DNA from: Trichocoleus sp. FACHB-46
GTDB lineage: Bacteria > Cyanobacteriota > Cyanobacteriia > FACHB-46
NCBI RefSeq assembly: GCF_014695385.1
Contig: NZ_JACJOD010000007.1
Span: forward strand, 145,565 to 209,564
Direction of reading: 5' to 3'
DNA: 64,000 bases
The number at the start of each line of letters is the position of its first letter. Positions within the stretch are counted from its first letter, which is position 1. Below the pieces are notes generated by a model that was given only the letters and a program-made list of their open reading frames with translations, ran no database searches and was not told where the DNA came from. Below are positions 56,160 to 64,000 of the stretch, one piece after another. Position numbers and translations under genes: made by a program.

Positions 56160-56339
56160 AGAAAAATCTCCTGAATGAGCCTTTGTACCTATTAATTAGA
56201 TTAAAACAAGCCGTGACCTGTTTCAGGTATTTCTACTTAACACGCTAGAAAGCCTGAACGGATCAACCTGAATCTGTTCGTTGGATTCGTACTATGCGTC
56301 GTCCACATTTTACCTAGGTCTGTGTCCGGAGTTGCGCTT

Positions 56340-56750
56340 ATGTTTAAAACTGTTCTGTTTCCCATTGACCAAAGCCGTGAATCGCGTCAAGCTGCCGATA
56401 CTGTGGCAGAGCTTGTCAAGTTTCATCACAGCCGTTTAGTGATCGTGTCTGTAGTTGAAACACCAGAGCCAGGAGAAGAAGTGCCAAGTGCTGAAATGGC
56501 ATCCCCAGAAGCGATCGCGGAATTGCTAAAAACCGCTAGAAACCTCTTTTCAGATCAAGGTATTAATACTGAACTGATCGAACGAGAAGGAAAACCAGCT
56601 TTCACCATCTGTGATGTCGCAGATGAACTGGATGCTGACCTAATTATTATGGGTTGCCGAGGTCTAGGTCTCACCGAGGAGGGAGCCGCCGACAGCGTCA
56701 CCAATCGGGTAATCAACCTTGCTCCCTGCCCCGTGTTAATTGTGCCCTAA
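56340..56750 (+). CDS. Universal stress protein (UspA family)
   Basis: I choose ATG 56340 (MFKTVLFPID), the typical family start; an in-frame GTG at 56322 adds six residues. The 136-residue protein has the LFPIDQS strand, and the nucleotide-binding G-rich block MGCRGLG followed by SVTNRVIN and PCPVLIVP. This is the ATP-binding Usp subclass. A stress-regulated role is expected from the family; the trigger is not visible. Confidence 0.88.
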   Translation: MFKTVLFPIDQSRESRQAADTVAELVKFHHSRLVIVSVVETPEPGEEVPSAEMASPEAIAELLKTARNLFSDQGINTELIEREGKPAFTICDVADELDADLIIMGCRGLGLTEEGAADSVTNRVINLAPCPVLIVP

Positions 56751-56797
56751 CACTAAATAGCCTGAGTAAATTCCAGAACTAACGAAGAGAGTCACCA

Positions 56798-57454
56798 GTG
56801 CCACGGGCAGGACAAAATGTGCGGGTGATGGCTAGACAACGCCGCACGAAAGCAGTGTTGGGGTCTGCGATCGCTGGCTTATGGATATTGCTACCCTGGG
56901 TGCTACCGTGGCTCCTCCAGTTTTTCTTCCCAACCATCGTGCTTTCACTGCCTGGTTGGGTCTATTTGATTTGCTTAGTTCCAGCAGGTTTCAGCTACTT
57001 CCAAGCCCAACGTTTATGGAGCAAAGCCAATCGAGCTGACCAAGGCGCGGCGGGAGAAGAAGCGATCGCCACAGTTCTCGCACCTCTCCAGAGCGAAGGC
57101 TGGCAAATGGAATATGGCGTTCGCGATCGCTCGGTTGGGGATGTAGATGTATTTCTGCTGTCCCCAAAAGGTCGAGCTTACACCATTGATGTCAAATCCC
57201 ATCGGGGCGAGGTGCGGAGTGACGGTAAGCAGCTCTATCGGCAGTATGGGCGATCGCAATATCCCTTTGAAAAGGATTTCTTGAACCAAGCCAAGCGCCA
57301 AGCTGTTGCGATGAAAAAGTTGAAGCGCTTAACTTTTGTCACCCCAGTTGTAGCTTTCTCTCAAGCCAGGGTTGAAGTTGAGCAGAACCCGATTGCGGGT
57401 GTCTACGTCGTGGGCAAACAGGATTTGGTGAGGTGCTTGCGATCGCTGGGCTAA
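56798..57454 (+). CDS. NERD (nuclease-related domain) membrane protein
   Basis: A 218-residue protein. Two membrane segments lie at about 22-45 and 50-68; the C-terminal cytoplasmic part has the NERD motif set: GEEAIATVL, GDVDVFLLSPKGRAYTIDVKS (the D-x(n)-D-x-K active-site pattern) and a downstream QAKRQAVAMK helix. NERD proteins are nuclease-like and often plasmid- or stress-associated. The GTG at 56798 or the ATG at 56828 may be the start. It converges with the DUF29 gene across a hairpin at 57485-57515. Confidence 0.8.
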   Translation: MPRAGQNVRVMARQRRTKAVLGSAIAGLWILLPWVLPWLLQFFFPTIVLSLPGWVYLICLVPAGFSYFQAQRLWSKANRADQGAAGEEAIATVLAPLQSEGWQMEYGVRDRSVGDVDVFLLSPKGRAYTIDVKSHRGEVRSDGKQLYRQYGRSQYPFEKDFLNQAKRQAVAMKKLKRLTFVTPVVAFSQARVEVEQNPIAGVYVVGKQDLVRCLRSLG

Positions 57455-57484
57455 CTTTCCGACAAGAGCGCTCGAAACGATCAT

Positions 57485-57515
57485 GTGAAAACAAAGCTTT
57501 TGTAGCTTTGTTCAC
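57485..57515. terminator. Hairpin between convergent NERD and DUF29 genes
   Basis: The arms at 57485-57498 and 57504-57515 pair with a two-base bulge (core AACAAAGCT with AGCTTTGTT). It overlaps the last codon of the DUF29 gene and could terminate the NERD gene. Confidence 0.55.
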
Positions 57516-58012
57516 CCCAACTCATCAACTAACTCACTGGGTTCGCCGGGATAAAAGCGATCGCCTAGAATTTCCGCTAAACCATAGGGACATTCTGGAG
57601 GAAAAGGGCGGCTGGGTAAATCAGTTTCACTCACTGCCAGTTCTACACCTTTTAGATAAGCTTTCTGCAATGCTTCTTCTAGATAGGGCTTGAGGCTGGG
57701 GTTGTCTTCTAGTAATTCGGAGATGTCGAGGCGCTGGATGCGAATCGTGGCTAGCCAGCTACGACTACGACGTTCGGGTTGGTACTGCCATTTGAGTAAA
57801 TGCCCAATTAGCAAACTCAAGCGATTGCGGAGTTCTTGGCGTTGCTGTTTACCCAAAGATGCAATTTCCTCAATCAAATTTGGTAGGTCAAGCTGGCTCC
57901 ATTGCTGCTGGTGGAGTAAAGCAGCTTGTTCCTGCGTCCAAGCGTAGAAGTCGTTGTTATAGAGGTTTGGTTCAGAAACGGTAGCCTTTGGGTCTATTTC
58001 TGGGATGTGCAT
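57512..58012 (-). CDS. DUF29 family protein, second copy
   Basis: A 166-residue DUF29 protein, paralogous to the one at 43570-44028: NNDFYAWTQEQAALL, the WSQLDLPNLIEEIA block and LLIGHLLKWQYQPE. An N-terminal extension of about 15 residues and a short C-terminal tail make it slightly longer. Function unknown. It is alone on its strand. Confidence 0.82.
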   Translation of the reverse strand: MHIPEIDPKATVSEPNLYNNDFYAWTQEQAALLHQQQWSQLDLPNLIEEIASLGKQQRQELRNRLSLLIGHLLKWQYQPERRSRSWLATIRIQRLDISELLEDNPSLKPYLEEALQKAYLKGVELAVSETDLPSRPFPPECPYGLAEILGDRFYPGEPSELVDELG

Positions 58013-58266
58013 GGCGATCGCTCAACCTCAATGTCCTTATTGTAGAGTTGCCTTTTCGAGGCACAATCGCTTTGTTAAATCGCCAAGGGGCGATCGCAAT
58101 CCCATTGGATCTATTCGTCTATTGGTTTCGGCCAGTTTACGCTGACTACAGTTTTGTACAGAATATTATGCAGAACATAAGGGCTCTTAAGTAACTCAGC
58201 GGAAGTAAGACTGCGGCGGGTTATGCATACTGAAGGGTACATAGTAAATTGTACGTAGTGCTAGAG

Positions 58267-59949
58267 ATGGGTTTCCCCACGCTGCATCATAATGTTGGTA
58301 TTCCCCACCTCAATCCTTACTGCTATCTTTTAGGGCTCACTGCCCTAATTTCTCTGGTGTCCGCCTATGCAGCTTGGCAGCGACGAACTACGGCTCCAGC
58401 TAGCAGGCCTTTTCTTTTAATGATGCTGGCGATCGCAGGGTATGCCACTGTTGCAGCATTAGAGGCAGCCGCGACAACGTTATCCAGCAAAATACTGTGG
58501 TCGAAGCTAGAGTATGTCGGCTCTGGCAGCGTGATTACGCTCTTTTTGATCTTTGCGACCCACTTCACCCACCGAAAAAATTGGCTGACTCCCAAAGCTC
58601 TGGCATGGCTCTGGGTTGTGCCAATTTTGAATGTCATTCTCGTCATGACAAACAGTTGGCATCATTGGGTTTGGACTGGATTTTTGTGGAGCTCTGCCAG
58701 AAGCAACCTGCTCATTTACCAGCATGGCCCCGGATTCTTCTGGATCATGGCTTGTGTTTATGCTTATACCTTGGCTGGGGCCTTTCTCTTACTACAAGCA
58801 GCCCTCCGCCCCTCTCTCCTGTATCGGCGGCAAGCCATCATGGCCTTAGCTTCAGCCATGATCCCCTTAATCGGGGGTAGTGCCTATATGCTCAAGCTCA
58901 CGCCTCCGGGCTTGAACATTACACCGATGAGTTTTATGCTCAGCGGATTAATTTATTCTGCCAATCTCTTTCGCTTTCAATTGTTTGATCTAGTGCCAGT
59001 GGCTCGCGATACGTTGGTTGAGAGCATGAGTGATGGAGTCCTGGTTTTAGATCAGCAAAATCGCATTGTGGATATTAACCCAGCGGCACGAGAGCTGCTA
59101 GGCACAACCGTTGCCTGTGTTGGACAGCCCGCAGCAAAAAGCTTATTGCAATGGCAAGATATAGCTCGGCGTTGCTACGATAGCGGCGATCATAGGCTGG
59201 CAATTGCTAGAGAGGGCAAGCCACTGCGCTACATAGAGCTACGCACAACGCCCCTGCGCGATCGCGCCCAGCACATTACCGGGCGCTTGATTATCTTACG
59301 AGATGTGACCGAACGCCACCAAGCAGAGCTAGATCTGCAACAGGCGAATCACCGTTTACAAAACCAGTTACTAGAAATTGAGGTGTTGCAAACTCAGTTG
59401 CGAGAGCAAGCGATACGGGATGTACTCACGGGTTTGTTCAATCGCCGTTATCTGGAAGAAACGTTTCCTAGAGAGTTGGCACGGGCCACCCGCAAAAGTT
59501 ATCCCATTACAGTTGCTCTCCTGGATATTGATCACTTTAAGCAGATTAACGATACGTTTGGGCACCTAGGAGGCGATCGCGTGTTGCAAGCCTTTGGAGA
59601 ACTGCTGCGTTGTCACAGCCGTTCTAGCGATATTGCTTGTCGCTATGGGGGTGAGGAGTTTGTGCTATTTATGCCGCGGATGCCGCTAGATCTTGCCTAC
59701 CGACGGATTGAGAAAATTCGTTTGGCTTGGGAAGCTACCCTTGTGGAGTTTGGTGGGCAGCAAATCCAGTCCACCGTCTCTGGTGGCGTTAGTACCTTTC
59801 CCCCGGAGGGAAGAACGATTGATTGTCTGTTGCACTTAGCCGATCAGGCGTTGTATGCAGCCAAAGCGGCAGGAAGAAACTGCATCAAGCATGGGTTTTA
59901 CCAGCCCCTAGATCAATTCTCAGTTCGTTGCGGCAACCATCAGCTATAG
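58267..59949 (+). CDS. 7TM-PAS-GGDEF diguanylate cyclase
   Basis: I choose the ATG at 58267; a TTG at 58249 is in frame. The 560-residue protein has about seven membrane helices of the histidine-kinase-N-terminal (7TM) type (about 12-240), a PAS domain (about 255-360, with the PAC-like RDVTERHQAE end) and a GGDEF domain. The active site GGEEF (about 461-465) and an intact inhibitory RxxD (RSSD) five residues before it indicate an active, product-inhibited cyclase making cyclic di-GMP. The signal is unknown. The nearest kinase relatives use a HisKA domain in place of GGDEF. Confidence 0.92.
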   Translation: MGFPTLHHNVGIPHLNPYCYLLGLTALISLVSAYAAWQRRTTAPASRPFLLMMLAIAGYATVAALEAAATTLSSKILWSKLEYVGSGSVITLFLIFATHFTHRKNWLTPKALAWLWVVPILNVILVMTNSWHHWVWTGFLWSSARSNLLIYQHGPGFFWIMACVYAYTLAGAFLLLQAALRPSLLYRRQAIMALASAMIPLIGGSAYMLKLTPPGLNITPMSFMLSGLIYSANLFRFQLFDLVPVARDTLVESMSDGVLVLDQQNRIVDINPAARELLGTTVACVGQPAAKSLLQWQDIARRCYDSGDHRLAIAREGKPLRYIELRTTPLRDRAQHITGRLIILRDVTERHQAELDLQQANHRLQNQLLEIEVLQTQLREQAIRDVLTGLFNRRYLEETFPRELARATRKSYPITVALLDIDHFKQINDTFGHLGGDRVLQAFGELLRCHSRSSDIACRYGGEEFVLFMPRMPLDLAYRRIEKIRLAWEATLVEFGGQQIQSTVSGGVSTFPPEGRTIDCLLHLADQALYAAKAAGRNCIKHGFYQPLDQFSVRCGNHQL

Positions 59950-60224
59950 GAACACTGGCTCGCGCAGAGGCCAATCGCGAAGCTCTTGAGCCAGAAGGAG
60001 CCCGATCACTGTAGCTAGTAAGCAACCCCTACCATTGATAGATGTGTACGTCCATCTTTAGCAACCCGCAAGCGATCGCGAGTTATGACTTCTGTTAGAG
60101 GAAGAATTTTGTTTTACTAGTTAGTCTTAATTTTGTCGAGAGAATTATTGGCTCGCATCCTTCGGGGCGAGTTCGATAGTTTCTCGAAATATGAAAAGCA
60201 TTGAAAATGAATTAGTGGAGTACT

Positions 60225-60626
60225 TTGATGAAAAACTTGATTTCTGGAGCGATTGCTCAAGTTAGTTCTTTGTTTAATCAACTACAAGTCAAGCGTTTTT
60301 TGGCCGTCGCTCTTGTTGGTTTTATCTTGCTGACCACCAACGCTCAGCCCAACAGCGCTAGCACCAAAGCGATTAGTGACCGAATCAACACCGTCGCTCA
60401 CCAGAATGATTCCGACCGCCCCAAAACCACAGGCGAATGGAACAAAGAAGCACGTGAAATCAACTCTGCTGATGGCGAAGGTCGGCTCCAAAGAATTGCC
60501 AAAGAGTCTACAGAAGCTGTGAAAGACTTTGGTGGCCTCTATCCCGACACCGCTGACAGAAGCGCTAGCGACCTAGACAAGAATGAACTGCGCCGTCAAG
60601 GTTACTCTGACAAAGTGCAACGCTAA
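60225..60626 (+). CDS. Small exported or membrane-anchored protein
   Basis: A 133-residue protein with one hydrophobic segment (about 24-42) preceded by basic residues, so either a signal peptide or a single membrane anchor. The following part is hydrophilic, with many Asp, Asn, Glu and Ser and no known domain. A GlyGlu-rich middle (KTTGEWNKEAREINSADGEG) suggests an extended structure. Similar proteins recur in cyanobacteria as hypotheticals. It converges with the HD-domain gene over a dispersed repeat. Confidence 0.7.
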   Translation: MMKNLISGAIAQVSSLFNQLQVKRFLAVALVGFILLTTNAQPNSASTKAISDRINTVAHQNDSDRPKTTGEWNKEAREINSADGEGRLQRIAKESTEAVKDFGGLYPDTADRSASDLDKNELRRQGYSDKVQR

Positions 60627-60643
60627 GGAATAAATCCTAGGCT

Positions 60644-60679
60644 CCCCTTCCCTACGAGGGAAGGGGTTGGGGGTTAGGT
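60644..60679. repeat. Dispersed hairpin repeat, same family as 8227-8298
   Basis: CCCCTTCCCT (60644-60653) pairs with AGGGAAGGGG (60657-60666). The 23 bases from 60657 to 60679 are identical to 8276-8298. It lies between the convergent 133-residue gene and the HD gene and ends in a short T-run. Confidence 0.65.
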
Positions 60680-60682
60680 TTT

Positions 60683-62074
60683 TTAAGACGCGATAGCAGA
60701 ATGACGATTGAGAGATTCTTGTTGCATCGCTAGTTTGCGGCTCTCGAAGAGTTGAATTACCCCTTTCGTCACCGTCTCTACAACGGCTGGATCGCAGTAA
60801 GAAAGAAACTCTTCAGCAGAAATTTCATCTTGAAAGAATGCTTTCGCATGTTTCAACAACTGGCGTAAAGCTGCGAAACCGATTGACTTCACGACAAAAG
60901 TTGCAGTCGGAGAGTTTTTCACATCGTAGAAAGAATCAATACTGCGGCCTTTTTCGAGTAGTTCTAGCGCATCATGTTCGATTGGAGTTTCTGGCAACCT
61001 ATAGCTAGAGATTTTGGGTAAGAAATGCTCTAATTGCACCGTCGAAAAGCCCGAAGATGGCAATTCCCCCATCATGGTAGAGATCGGGACATCACGGCCA
61101 ATCCGAAACGCCAACGCTTCAATAATGGCGATCGAAACGAGTTTTGCCCCCAGATATAGCCGAGCCACTTCTAAGTTTTTTGCGGTGTTGTTGATTAGCC
61201 GTTGATAGGTTTCGTCGTTAGGTTCACCGTGGAACTGCCGAAACACCACTTCTGGCTTGAGGAAGTTCATGAAACCTTCCATCTTCTGAATCGACAGGCG
61301 ATAGCCTTGCACTTTGTAGGCGTTGGTGTTTTTCAGGTCGTGGTTGGTTTCGGGGATGAGATTCCAGGTATTGTCGAGGAAATGGGCGGAGCTAGGAAAC
61401 GCAAAATTCTCTACGTCTCGGTTGGCAAGGCGTACGGATCGTTTCGTGATTTCGAGGGTTTCTGCTTCTGTCCAACCTAAGTCGAACTCCTGACTGATGC
61501 TTAAGAGTCTTCGGTATAGGGCCTCGTCGCTAGTGATGCCTTCGGCAGATTTGGGTCGGAAGGGAACGGTAGCTTCGATACAAGCAGCAATTTGGGCTAG
61601 ATGACTGTAGGAAAGTAGGGATTCTAGGCTTTTGGCAGCAATCACGGCACTGAGAAACTCGTTTTGGCCCGCCATTGGGGACAGTCGCTGACTGGGGGCA
61701 AAACCAAATACTGTGAGGACTAAGCTGAAGCTGCGATCGCTCGGCAAGTCTTCGGCATCCAGAATGGCAAGATGGCCTGGGGTTTCTTTAATGAAGGGGG
61801 CGATGAAGCGGCTAATGTTGACGCTGATGCCTTGATCTACTTGCACGTAAACGAGATCGTGGAAGAGTGCGGCTAAAACTTCGATCGCGTCGCCAGAATC
61901 GCCCACTTCAAAAATATGCTCTGGGGTGTGGAAGTAGCGCCAGGGGCCTGTCATGGCTTGGATGATCAGTTCTGCGATCTTGTCGAGTTTGGCGATGTCT
62001 ACTTTGCCTTGGAGCTGTTCTATAGCCCAAGTCAAGCTCTCTAAACACCGTTCTCGATCGCGATCTACATCCAT
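60683..62074 (-). CDS. HD-domain protein of unknown function
   Basis: A 463-residue protein. The region FHTPEHIFEV followed by LAALFHDLVYV resembles an HD phosphohydrolase fold (the HxxH and HD elements), with further acidic residues in later helices, so a metal-dependent phosphohydrolase is likely. The C-terminal half (about 230-463) is helical, with a possible second, undefined domain. The Shine-Dalgarno is strong (AGGAGG). Its substrate is unknown; relation to nucleotide signalling is inference. Confidence 0.75.
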   Translation of the reverse strand: MDVDRDRERCLESLTWAIEQLQGKVDIAKLDKIAELIIQAMTGPWRYFHTPEHIFEVGDSGDAIEVLAALFHDLVYVQVDQGISVNISRFIAPFIKETPGHLAILDAEDLPSDRSFSLVLTVFGFAPSQRLSPMAGQNEFLSAVIAAKSLESLLSYSHLAQIAACIEATVPFRPKSAEGITSDEALYRRLLSISQEFDLGWTEAETLEITKRSVRLANRDVENFAFPSSAHFLDNTWNLIPETNHDLKNTNAYKVQGYRLSIQKMEGFMNFLKPEVVFRQFHGEPNDETYQRLINNTAKNLEVARLYLGAKLVSIAIIEALAFRIGRDVPISTMMGELPSSGFSTVQLEHFLPKISSYRLPETPIEHDALELLEKGRSIDSFYDVKNSPTATFVVKSIGFAALRQLLKHAKAFFQDEISAEEFLSYCDPAVVETVTKGVIQLFESRKLAMQQESLNRHSAIAS

Positions 62075-62297
62075 GTGACCCTCCTACTTCCCCTGATTCT
62101 GCCAGTGAACACGTACGACTGCTTATAGTTTGTATACCAGGCTTGAGAGAACTGAAAAGTTTGCCTCAATACTGGATTCTCGTTGATTGTACCCACTTCG
62201 GAGATTGGTAGTTGTGAGGGCGATCGCTTTCAGCGGAAATTTAGGCTGATCCGCTACAGATTGTAATAATTGACTTGCATCCCGTAGGAGACGACTG

Positions 62298-62762
62298 ATG
62301 GCAGAGATGAAATCTGAGAACGCAGGCGATCCGTATGACCTTAACCGCTTTGTACAAGCCCAGGAGCGCGATTACGAACGGGCATTGTCTGAGGTCAAGA
62401 ATGGTCGGAAGCGATCGCATTGGATGTGGTACATTTTCCCGCAGTTCGATGGGCTAGGGTTCAGTGCAACGTCGAAACGATACGCGATCAAGAGTGTTGC
62501 AGAAGCTAAGGCGTACCTGAGTCATCCGATTCTGGGGCCACGACTGATAGCCTGTGCTGAAGCGGCTCTGAGTGTAGAGGGGCGATCGGCACACGAGATT
62601 TTTGGTTCGCCTGATGACATGAAGCTTAAATCTTGCGCGACGTTGTTTGCCTACGTGTCACCTGAAGGGTCAGTTTTTAAGCAAGTACTCAACAAGTTTT
62701 TTCAGGGCGATTGTGACCAAAAAACACTCGATCTGCTGGCACGTTCTCCACAAGTTGATTGA
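62298..62762 (+). CDS. DUF1810 family protein
   Basis: A 154-residue DUF1810 protein: DLNRFVQAQ, the RKRSHWMWYIFPQ block and the ILGPRLIACAEA region are all typical. The Shine-Dalgarno (AGGAG) is well placed. The function is not known in any organism. It is monocistronic here and precedes the fusion gene at 63013. Confidence 0.88.
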   Translation: MAEMKSENAGDPYDLNRFVQAQERDYERALSEVKNGRKRSHWMWYIFPQFDGLGFSATSKRYAIKSVAEAKAYLSHPILGPRLIACAEAALSVEGRSAHEIFGSPDDMKLKSCATLFAYVSPEGSVFKQVLNKFFQGDCDQKTLDLLARSPQVD

Positions 62763-63012
62763 AGAGAAATCTGATGCTCATTTAATAGTGGAAGCGATCG
62801 CTGGCTGTGGCAGGTATCCCTACAAAAAATTTGAGGGAAATCACCTGAAAAATCTTTATGAGTTTTTTACGCTAAAAACATTAAATTCCGTGTTTATCAG
62901 GGCATCTTAGAGAGGAACTGTTTAGCCCCAACAGAATAATAGGTATTTCAAAAGTGATGAGTCATTATTGCAGCGCTTGCTGTGCTCTTTTCGTATGTGA
63001 TGGAGTTGCCGA

Positions 63013-63645
63013 ATGACCAGTACAACAACTAGTACGAAAAGTTATAACAGCGTTGTCAAAACCTGGTTACAAATTCCACCAAACTTTGCTGAGGGAAATC
63101 TTGAAGCTCTGTTAATGACAGTGATGTGGCAAGCGTTAGGGTTGACTGTTAACCAAGTTAAAAAGAACCCTAGTATAGGCGGTGGTTGCATCCCAGATTG
63201 GTTAATTTATCAAGATCCTTCTCAACCACCTGTACTAGTTATTGAAGATAAAAAGCGCGACCCAGACTTAGCCAATGCTTCAGACTCAGACTTTGTGGAA
63301 TTGTGCAAGAAGGATAAGCTTTACAAGGATGCTGTCGGCTATCCAGTGGCTCATGGTAATAATGGCATCAAACAATATTTAGATAAGGACAAAGTATCAC
63401 CTAAGTGTTTAGCCTCGTATGGCCTAGTTTTCAATGGTGATTTCTTTCAGCTCTGGCGGCGAGTTGATGGGTTAGTTTTTCCACTCACTCCCATTCAAAG
63501 AGTCACGAAGAAAAGTTTGCCACTCCTCATGCAGCAGTTAGATTACTGCCTAAAACATCCTCAGCCTGCATTAGTTTCTGCGATTTGGAATCAGAAAGGT
63601 GGTGTTGCCAAAACCACAAATATCATCAATAGACCTCCTGCATGA
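63013..63645 (+). pseudogene. Nuclease-like/ParA fusion gene cut by an IS
   Basis: The surviving 206 residues carry a PD-(D/E)xK-like nuclease fold (IPDWLIY with Asp62, then VIEDKK with Glu78 and Lys80) and then the deviant Walker A motif KGGVAKTT of ParA/MinD ATPases at 195-202. The reading frame is interrupted at base 63631 by an insertion sequence, which adds four foreign residues (RPPA) before a stop, so the ATPase part is cut away right after its P-loop. The intact protein would have coupled a nuclease-like domain to a ParA ATPase; a role in partitioning or phage defence would fit, but is inference. Confidence 0.75.
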
Positions 63646-64000
63646 ATCGAAAAACATGTGACAGTTAGTGACCGCAGAGAGGAAAAGCGGGCTAAATTTT
63701 GGGTGGGCACGCATTCCAGCAGCAGCTATGCAATACCAGGAGCTAGAGCATCTATCGAATCCGGAGTTCAAGCGCTTGTGTGGCGTGAGTCGTAGTACTT
63801 TTCGGGAAATGGTTGAAGTGCTACGCCCCCCTCTAGATCGCCGAGGACGGCGAGGGGGCCAAACAAAGCTGAGCGTTGAAGACCAGCTATTAGTCACTTT
63901 GGCTTACTGGCGAGAGTATCGTAGCCAATTCCACATTGGGGTGAGTTGGGGACTGCACGAAACTACGGTCGGCCGAATTGTAAAAAAAGTGGAAGACGTG
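63631..64000. mobile_element. IS5-family insertion sequence, left end (partial)
   Basis: The sequence changes abruptly after 63630, inside the ParA gene. The inserted DNA starts with AGACCTCCTGCATGAATCG, a plausible terminal inverted repeat, and carries a transposase gene from 63728 that runs off the window. The right inverted repeat and target duplication are not in view, so the exact boundary (within about three bases) is uncertain. Confidence 0.8.
63728..64000 (+). CDS. IS5-family transposase, N-terminal part (incomplete)
   Basis: The first 91 codons of a transposase, open to the window edge. The N-terminal helix-turn-helix region (CGVSRSTFREMVEVL and the KLSVEDQLLVTLAYWREY block, then SESTAYRI-like ETTVGRIVKKVED) is typical of IS5-like (DDE_Tnp_4) transposases. 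The catalytic DDE part is outside the window. It starts at an ATG about 100 bases inside the element. Confidence 0.82.
   Translation, partial: MQYQELEHLSNPEFKRLCGVSRSTFREMVEVLRPPLDRRGRRGGQTKLSVEDQLLVTLAYWREYRSQFHIGVSWGLHETTVGRIVKKVEDV

Overview
The window is chromosomal DNA of a cyanobacterium. The direct evidence is apcD (allophycocyanin alpha-B of the phycobilisome core), a plastoquinone-type UbiA prenyltransferase, very many copies of the octamer GCGATCGC (the HIP1 repeat typical of cyanobacterial genomes), and a gene set rich in families that cyanobacteria amplify (Uma2, DUF29, STAND/NB-ARC, PAS-GAF and membrane histidine kinases, zinc-ribbon Ser/Thr kinases). Genes are mostly single or in pairs with mixed strands. 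A filamentous Leptolyngbya-like organism would fit, but nothing here proves the genus. I saw no tRNA, rRNA or CRISPR array.

Layout. 0-5 kb: two small zinc-ribbon proteins, a large membrane protein with an internal duplication, and a PlsC-type acyltransferase. 5-10 kb: a membrane histidine kinase, a serine recombinase with an eroded active site, a VOC protein and a Panacea-type toxin-antitoxin pair. 10-15 kb: a membrane Ser/Thr kinase followed by a paralogue that has lost all the main kinase catalytic residues. 15-26 kb: housekeeping (2Fe-2S ferredoxin-like protein, CobW GTPase, cysS, tldD-tldE, purL-purF). 26-38 kb: Uma2 nuclease-like protein, alpha/beta hydrolase, VIT/VWA protein, second histidine kinase, two very small genes, cysH, two methyltransferases, AIM24 protein and an AT-rich orphan. 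38-44 kb: Uma2, methyltransferase, a short STAND NTPase, HAS-barrel protein, apcD, DUF29. 44-57 kb: rlmD, an acetyltransferase, a secreted Asn-rich repeat protein, lpxD, a PAS-GAF histidine kinase, Ppx/GppA, UbiA, dtd, GST, pgk, universal stress protein, NERD protein. 57-64 kb: DUF29, a diguanylate cyclase, an HD-domain protein, DUF1810, and finally a nuclease-like/ParA fusion gene cut by an insertion sequence that runs off the right end.

Functional links that the sequence supports: tldD and tldE overlap by 4 bases and encode the two halves of one metalloprotease. purL and purF are consecutive purine genes on one strand. rlmD and the acetyltransferase are 9 bases apart. The Panacea antitoxin and its toxin overlap. 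The two kinase-family genes are a tandem duplication that kept the membrane and extracytoplasmic parts. Signal transduction genes are numerous (three histidine kinases without adjacent response regulators, one GGDEF protein, one kinase and one pseudokinase).

The most unusual items are the PD-(D/E)xK-like/ParA fusion broken by an IS (63.0-64.0 kb), the kinase/pseudokinase pair (10.1-14.4 kb), the recombinase lacking catalytic arginines (6.8-8.2 kb), the Panacea toxin-antitoxin module (8.9-9.8 kb), and the STAND NTPase that stops where its sensor repeats would normally begin (40.0-41.5 kb).
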